Shown in pieces: positions 20,018 through 24,343 of a DNA stretch of 24,343 nucleotides. How positions within the stretch are numbered: position 1 is the first letter of the stretch; every line of letters begins with the position of its first letter. Origin of the DNA: Thamnocephalis sphaerospora (Eukaryota; Zoopagomycota; Zoopagomycetes; Zoopagales; Sigmoideomycetaceae); contig KZ992644.1 in assembly GCA_003614735.1 (NCBI GenBank), forward strand, positions 1 through 24,343, read 5' to 3'. Position numbers and translations under genes: made by a program. The notes beneath the pieces are model-generated. The model was not told where the DNA came from and searched no databases. It was given only the letters and a program-made list of their open reading frames with translations.

Positions 20018-21185
20018 CTAGAGCTCCAGCGATGCATCCGACATGGCATCTTCATCATCCTCGTCTGGTGGGCTGGTTTTGCCCGGCGCGACTACCGGCA
20101 TGGATGGTGGTGAGGACGATTTGGCAGGCGGCACTGTGTTTGTGTGCGTCTCCGCGTCTGCTTCGTCTTCATCATCCGAAGCGAGCCATTTGTTGGCTGG
20201 TGCGGTTCGTCGTACACCTCGTCGCTGTAGCGGCGCATCCGGCGAAGGAGACCGCGCTGTGGATAATGCTCCTGCCACAGGCATACTAGCATCTTTCGCT
20301 GCTTTCGTTGTTGCTGATGCGACATGCAATGGTCGGTCTGCTACATTTTGCGTTTCTGCCTCGTACATGGCTGCCAGCTCGTCTTCATCTTCCTCAGCCT
20401 CCATCGCCTCAGCGGCCTGTGCTTCGTCCAAAAGACGCAGCTCATCGTCGATGTTCATGGCGTCGGAGAATAGAGCATCAGCAACCTCATCGGCACTCGT
20501 AGACTGGGCCGTCTGCCCCACCGTGGCCGATTCTCCCTCTTGAGCATCGGCGTGCGTATCATCTAGCGATCCTCGCATTTCGTCGCGCCATGCAGCCAGC
20601 GCCATCTAACACTGGATGTTAGCTATGCCAGCTGCTTATCGTAACGCACAAGCACGTACCTGCATCCGACGCGTGTGGCAAACAGCTTCAGCGCGCATGG
20701 CAAATTCCTCAAAACCGAAGCGCGGATACAGCTGATGTGCCCACTTTTCGTAAAAGCTTAGGATCTTTCGCAGATCACTCCGCTGCGCATGGTTAGCACA
20801 GGCAGCAAATGCGCAGACTTGACCATCCGCGTCAATTACCTCATGTCCTTTGCCGGCCAAGCGGATCTTACGCGCCTGCTCTTTCAGCAACGGCAGTCCT
20901 TCCTCGCTAAGTAGCCTATTATGCAGCATCAGTGCCCCCGATAGCCATCACGGCATGGTCAGCGCAGTCGTCTACACACCGTTCTGCATCCAGTTTGGGC
21001 AGTGGCTGTGCTCGACGCCGCTTTGGCGGTTGAGCGCCCGCTGGGTCTCCGCCTCCGGGGACGTCAGCGCCAGGGTGAAAGTACTCGTTGCTGCCTTCAG
21101 GCGCTGGGTTTTGGGACGCCAGCCCATGCTGTTCCTCGGGATCGGACAGTGCATAGTCGTCGAGCGGACTGTAGTGCGCGTCCAT
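20018..21185 (-). CDS. CSM3: Replication fork protection complex subunit Csm3/Swi3 (TIPIN)
   Basis: Partner of Tof1/Swi1 (Timeless); stabilises stalled forks and supports checkpoint signalling and cohesion. Exons 21185-20980, 20915-20840, 20782-20660 and 20605-20018; introns are 64, 57 and 54 nt; the product is 330 aa. The Swi3 domain starts at about residue 62: PKLDAERLLSEEGLPLL, KEQARKIRLAGKGHE, then across the 57-nt intron RSDLRKILSFYEKWAHQLYP, and FGFEEFAMRAEAVCHTRRM. These match TIPIN/Swi3/Csm3 closely. The N-terminus has PPKRRRAQP (a likely nuclear signal). The C-terminal half is acidic and Ser/Pro-rich with ANKWLASDDEDE. The 57-nt intron (20783-20839) is divisible by three and has no stop, so it is easily missed; GCTAAC and CAG mark it. 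An upstream in-frame ATG at 21245 would add 20 residues. Head-to-head with SEC59, 241 bp apart. Confidence 0.9.
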
Positions 21186-21426
21186 GCTGGCAAATGAGCG
21201 CGTCGCGAAAAGTGAAGACGAGTAAACAGCGTCTAATGATTGCACGTGATTGTCAAGCGCATAGCCTGGCCTTTGTGCAAATATCAGACTCCCACTCGGC
21301 TGCGCTGGACCGGCACCCTTACTACATATGCATAATCACCCGTCTTACACGCTCACTTTCTAGCCTGAGCATAGTGTTCAGGCTTAGACACACATCCTTA
21401 CGGTCTTGCCGTTGTTTGAGTTAACG
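21186..21426. promoter_or_regulatory. Bidirectional promoter between CSM3 and SEC59
   Basis: 241 bp between two divergent ATGs must hold both promoters. Near the CSM3 start, CGCGAAA at 21204-21210 (minus strand TTTCGCG, followed by ACGCG) matches the SCB/E2F-type core used by SBF/MBF for G1/S genes. That would suit a replication gene. If the upstream CSM3 ATG at 21245 is used instead, this site would be coding. Confidence 0.4.
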
Positions 21427-23409
21427 ATGGAGCGGCGCTACTCTTGGCTTGTGCTCATGGAAACGGCACTTGTGTCGGGAGTGCTGCTGGCAGCGTCGGG
21501 CCGACTGGCGGCGCAAATCCACTTGAAAATGCCGGGCGCCCAGCTTGGTACGTGGTAGAACGATACGCGGCTGGCGGTAGACTATACAGCTGACGAGTGC
21601 ACTATGTTGCTGCCTGGAAATAGCGGCTATCTTGCTGTGTGCGCTTACTGCCGTGTTGGCGCTCGCATATCCGTTCCTGAGCACTAAAGACGGCATGCGC
21701 GCAGCGTCAAGGTAAGCTTACCTGATATACTGCTGGATGCACACTAGGCCACTTGGAGCTCACTCGTGTGTGCAGTAGATACCGCGGGGCCAAGGACCCT
21801 GGCCTTGCCTTGGGCGCACTGGTGGTACCACTTGTGCTTGCCGTCCTGCTAGCAGACACTAGCTATGATAGTTCAATCAACGGTGCGTATGCGCAGAGTG
21901 TTTTTCGCGCAGATGGTGCTAATTGAGAGCGATTCTTAGACTACTTGGCTGCGCTATTCGAAATCAGCCTGCTGAATGGCGGCACGTTTTTACTTTATGT
22001 GGCGCTTGGATGTACACTGGGCAGCACTGCGGCATGTGCCCTTTTGCCGCTACTGGCCGGCGGTCTCCTAACCACCACGACAAGCCTACTGCCTTCTCTT
22101 CACGGTATGCACTGCTGTCTGCGAGTATGCGATCAGCTTGCCCCGGCTCACCACGCTTCGCCAACATAGGCTTGCCTCAGTGGTGGGCGGCGGCCGTAGT
22201 GGCTGGTTACCATGCACTAGAAGCCTGCTTGTCGCATGTGCTTTGCCGTAGCTTCACCATTGGTGAGCTGGCTGTGCTTTCGCAGGCACTCGCGCTGCTT
22301 TCGAGCGACAGCATTCTGGCTACGCTGCAGTTGGTGCGTTTAAATTGCACCCATGGTAACCGATGACTGAATTAACAATGCGTGAACATTTATAGTGGAA
22401 CAAGTCGCCACTTGCCCTGCATCGTCCACCGGTGCTCATCTTTCTGGAGGCAGCCACCGTAGGCATGCTGCTCTACGGACTAATGATTTCTCCGATCCTG
22501 GCCACTGTAATGACTGCAGGCTCAGCTGCACCCGGAAAGGTGACGGCAGACAAAGCCGCATCGCAGCCACGCTGGACCCACGGCAAGGCCATTCTCTTCT
22601 ACGCTGGTTCCGTGATGGTTGCATGGCGCATCTTGCTTCCATGGACGGAGCGGCAGATTGGCGCGGAGCCGTTTCTCTGGGTGCTTGGCCTACTTTTTAC
22701 GGGCTGGAGAAAGCTGACCCTTTGTGCTGTCTGGACTGCGGCCATTCTGTTTGCCGTGCTGCTCTTCAACAGGCTGGACGCCACGTCTGACAATGTGGCA
22801 CGCACCAAAGCGCAGCTATACCTGCGTCGCAAATTCTTCCACCTGCTTGCCGTGCTAATGTTTGCGCCGGGCGCTCTGCTTGAGCCGCAGTTTATGCATC
22901 TCGCCTTTTCCGTGGCTGTCTGCGCCTTTATCATCGTCGAGTATCTGCGTAGCCTGCGTGTACCACCGTTTGGTGACACGCTGCACGCGTTTCTCACGCG
23001 ATTCCTTGATCATCGGGATGCCGGGCCGGTCATTCTCTCTCATATTTATCTGCTACTCGGCTGTGCTATTCCCATCTGGCTTCAGGTCGGCCAACCAGCG
23101 GGTGGCGCTGGACTGGCCGCACTGGCCGGCGTGATCACACTTGGTTTCGGCGATGCTATGGCGTCTACGGTGGGTATTCGCTTTGGACAGCGCCGTTGGC
23201 CTGGCACTAGCAAGACTGTGGAAGGCACACTTGCCTTTGTGATTTGCGTACAACTGAGTCCCTGGCTTCTCGGCTTGTCCATCCCGAATCAAACCACTAT
23301 GCTTTTTGTTGCCGTGCTGGCCGGTGCTCTGGAGTGCGTTTCCGATCAGAACGATAATCTGCTTTTACCGCCTGTTACCTACGCTACCATGCGTCTCGTC
23401 GGTCTTTAG
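21427..23409 (+). CDS. SEC59: Dolichol kinase
   Basis: ER membrane enzyme that phosphorylates dolichol with CTP to dolichyl phosphate, the lipid carrier for N-glycans, O-mannosylation and GPI anchors. Exons 21427-21547, 21624-21711, 21776-21882, 21940-22104, 22170-22333 and 22396-23409; introns are 76, 64, 57, 65 and 62 nt; the product is 552 aa. The protein is hydrophobic throughout, with about a dozen membrane segments. Family marks lie in the C-terminal third: LRRKFFHLLAVLMFAPG (from 358), LDHRDAGPVILSHIYLLLGC, TLGFGDAMASTVGIRFG (from about 463), the CTP-binding RRWPGTSKTVEGT (about 480-492), and ECVSDQNDNLLLPP near the end. The N-terminal exons are less conserved but stay hydrophobic and in phase. 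The start ATG is the first in frame after a stop. All landmark motifs are intact. Confidence 0.95.
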
Positions 23410-24126
23410 CCAGTACAGGCTGTAATCGCGGTGGAGTGCATATACAGTCCGATAAAGCAGTCGTACATCAGAACAGCATAAATACACTGCTTCTCTCTAC
23501 TAGCTAGTTGCCGAGTCTTCATTATCGGTTATAGAAGATATACCGGAAAGGCGGTGGTAGCGCTGACGGGAAAATGTTGTAGACTACGTGCGTAATGGTG
23601 ATGATAGCTTTGTCACGTATTACTAAAGCGTGTACGTTATTCAAACTTTACCAAACCCAGATCTTTTATACGGGCTCTCCAGCATCTACATGACGTCGTG
23701 CTTTCTTTGGCAACCACCTTGCAATAGTCGCAGTACGTCTCTTTTTCCGTGTGCCTATTGTACAGCGTTTGGCTATGCACATCTACACCAGTGGATCAAA
23801 TATGACGGCATCACTTGTCACGCGGCCACGTCTTTGTCGGTACAGCATGCAGATGCAGTCATGGTACGAATCAGTGTATTGCGAGGCGAGTTTGGCTGCA
23901 TACTAGTGCGTCAAAATTGCACAGATACCCATCATGCTTGCCACGTAGGCTGGGTAATGCTGCGCATATTCCCGCTGCTGATGATGCGTTGCATGCTTAT
24001 ATATCTGCATATCAACAACCAAACTTTTATCATCACACTGCTCAACACTCCATCCATCGTCAGCGTATCACCGAGATTTGAACACTCGTACTTGTGGACG
24101 TACGCATACTTCTCCACTCACGCGCG
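23410..24126. other. Intergenic region between SEC59 and the methyltransferase gene
   Basis: 717 bp, moderately A/T-rich. One 186-codon + frame starting at 23630 overlaps the next gene's start in another frame; it is Cys/His/Thr-rich without a domain, and I treat it as chance. I saw no tRNA, repeat or clear TATA box. It should hold the SEC59 3' UTR and the promoter of the gene at 24127. Confidence 0.55.
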
Positions 24127-24343
24127 ATGGACAAGGCCACGCAGCAATCCAGCAACAAGGACAAGACAGCTACAGCCGCCTCTTTTGTAGGCGGTCGTCG
24201 CCACCATAGTGAGTCCAGCAGTCCATATCCGCTTCCCTGTGACCAAGATGAGATTGCCAGGTGAGTATGCCTATTTCTGCAAGCACCCTTGGCACGAGCA
24301 TCAGATATACGCTAATGCACTCGTGTGGATCAGGCTCAATATG
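24127..24343 (+). CDS. 5' end of a probable fungal SAM-dependent methyltransferase (LaeA-like family)
   Basis: Only the first 45 codons and the start of exon 2 are in the window. Exon 1 is 24127-24260. The intron is 24261-24333 (donor GTGAGT, branch-like GCTAATG, acceptor CAG). Exon 2 begins GCTCAATATG and runs off the end; the splice is in phase (AG+G). After a Ser/Lys/Thr-rich start comes RRHHSESSSPYPLPCDQDE and then IARLNM. The pattern Y-x-LP-x-D-x2-E-I-x-RL followed by an aromatic or His-rich segment is typical of the N-terminus of the large fungal methyltransferase family that includes LaeA and UMTA-type proteins. The SAM-binding motif lies beyond the window, so the substrate and the family assignment stay open. 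Confidence 0.5.

Noticed and set aside
23630-24190. 186-codon + strand frame before the methyltransferase gene
   Set aside because: Overlaps the better-supported start at 24127 in another frame and has no domain or family pattern.

Overview
The window is nuclear DNA of a fungus, most likely a basidiomycete with a compact genome; Ustilaginomycotina or Malassezia-like is my guess, and the genus cannot be set from the sequence. The evidence is short spliceosomal introns (about 53-156 nt, GTRNGT donors, CTAAC/CTGAC-like branch sites), gene-dense packing on both strands, a class 2 (mitochondrial) dihydroorotate dehydrogenase, a fungal-type heat shock factor, a Csm3/Swi3-family fork-protection subunit and a dolichol kinase. 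I see no prokaryotic operons, CRISPR arrays, rRNA or tRNA genes, or transposon or virus-like elements.

Left part (1-6388): the 3' end of an unidentified + strand gene (stop at 174-176) converges on three minus-strand genes. These are dihydroorotate dehydrogenase (338-1892, 4 exons, 441 aa), an NAA40/NatD-type histone N-terminal acetyltransferase (2187-3232, 6 exons, about 210 aa), and a three-KH-domain FUBP-like RNA-binding protein with a Gly/Tyr/Gln-rich tail (4084-6388, 10 exons, about 543 aa).

Middle (6389-10638): 4.25 kb without a convincing gene, unusually long for this locus. It holds one weak candidate for a small three-exon gene (7340-8148) and a pyrimidine-rich stretch with a probable leader intron just before the next gene.

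Right part: the most interesting object is a + strand gene at 10639-15854 (one 53-nt intron, about 1720 aa). Its product carries four diverged copies of an eight-cysteine module plus AT-hooks and long Gly-Arg repeats. I do not recognise the protein; the module looks like a degenerate GATA-type knuckle fused to a second zinc-binding half. It is followed by a heat shock transcription factor (16773-19569, 3 exons, 851 aa). Next come a head-to-head pair: CSM3/Swi3/TIPIN (20018-21185, minus, 4 exons, 330 aa) and dolichol kinase SEC59 (21427-23409, plus, 6 exons, 552 aa). The window ends in the first two exons of a probable fungal SAM-dependent methyltransferase (24127 onward).

The genes do not form one pathway: they are ordinary nuclear housekeeping and regulatory genes, with three nucleic-acid-binding regulators (KH protein, Cys-module protein, HSF) near one another. 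Exon boundaries were set by hand from splice signals, reading phase and remembered family alignments. No search was run.
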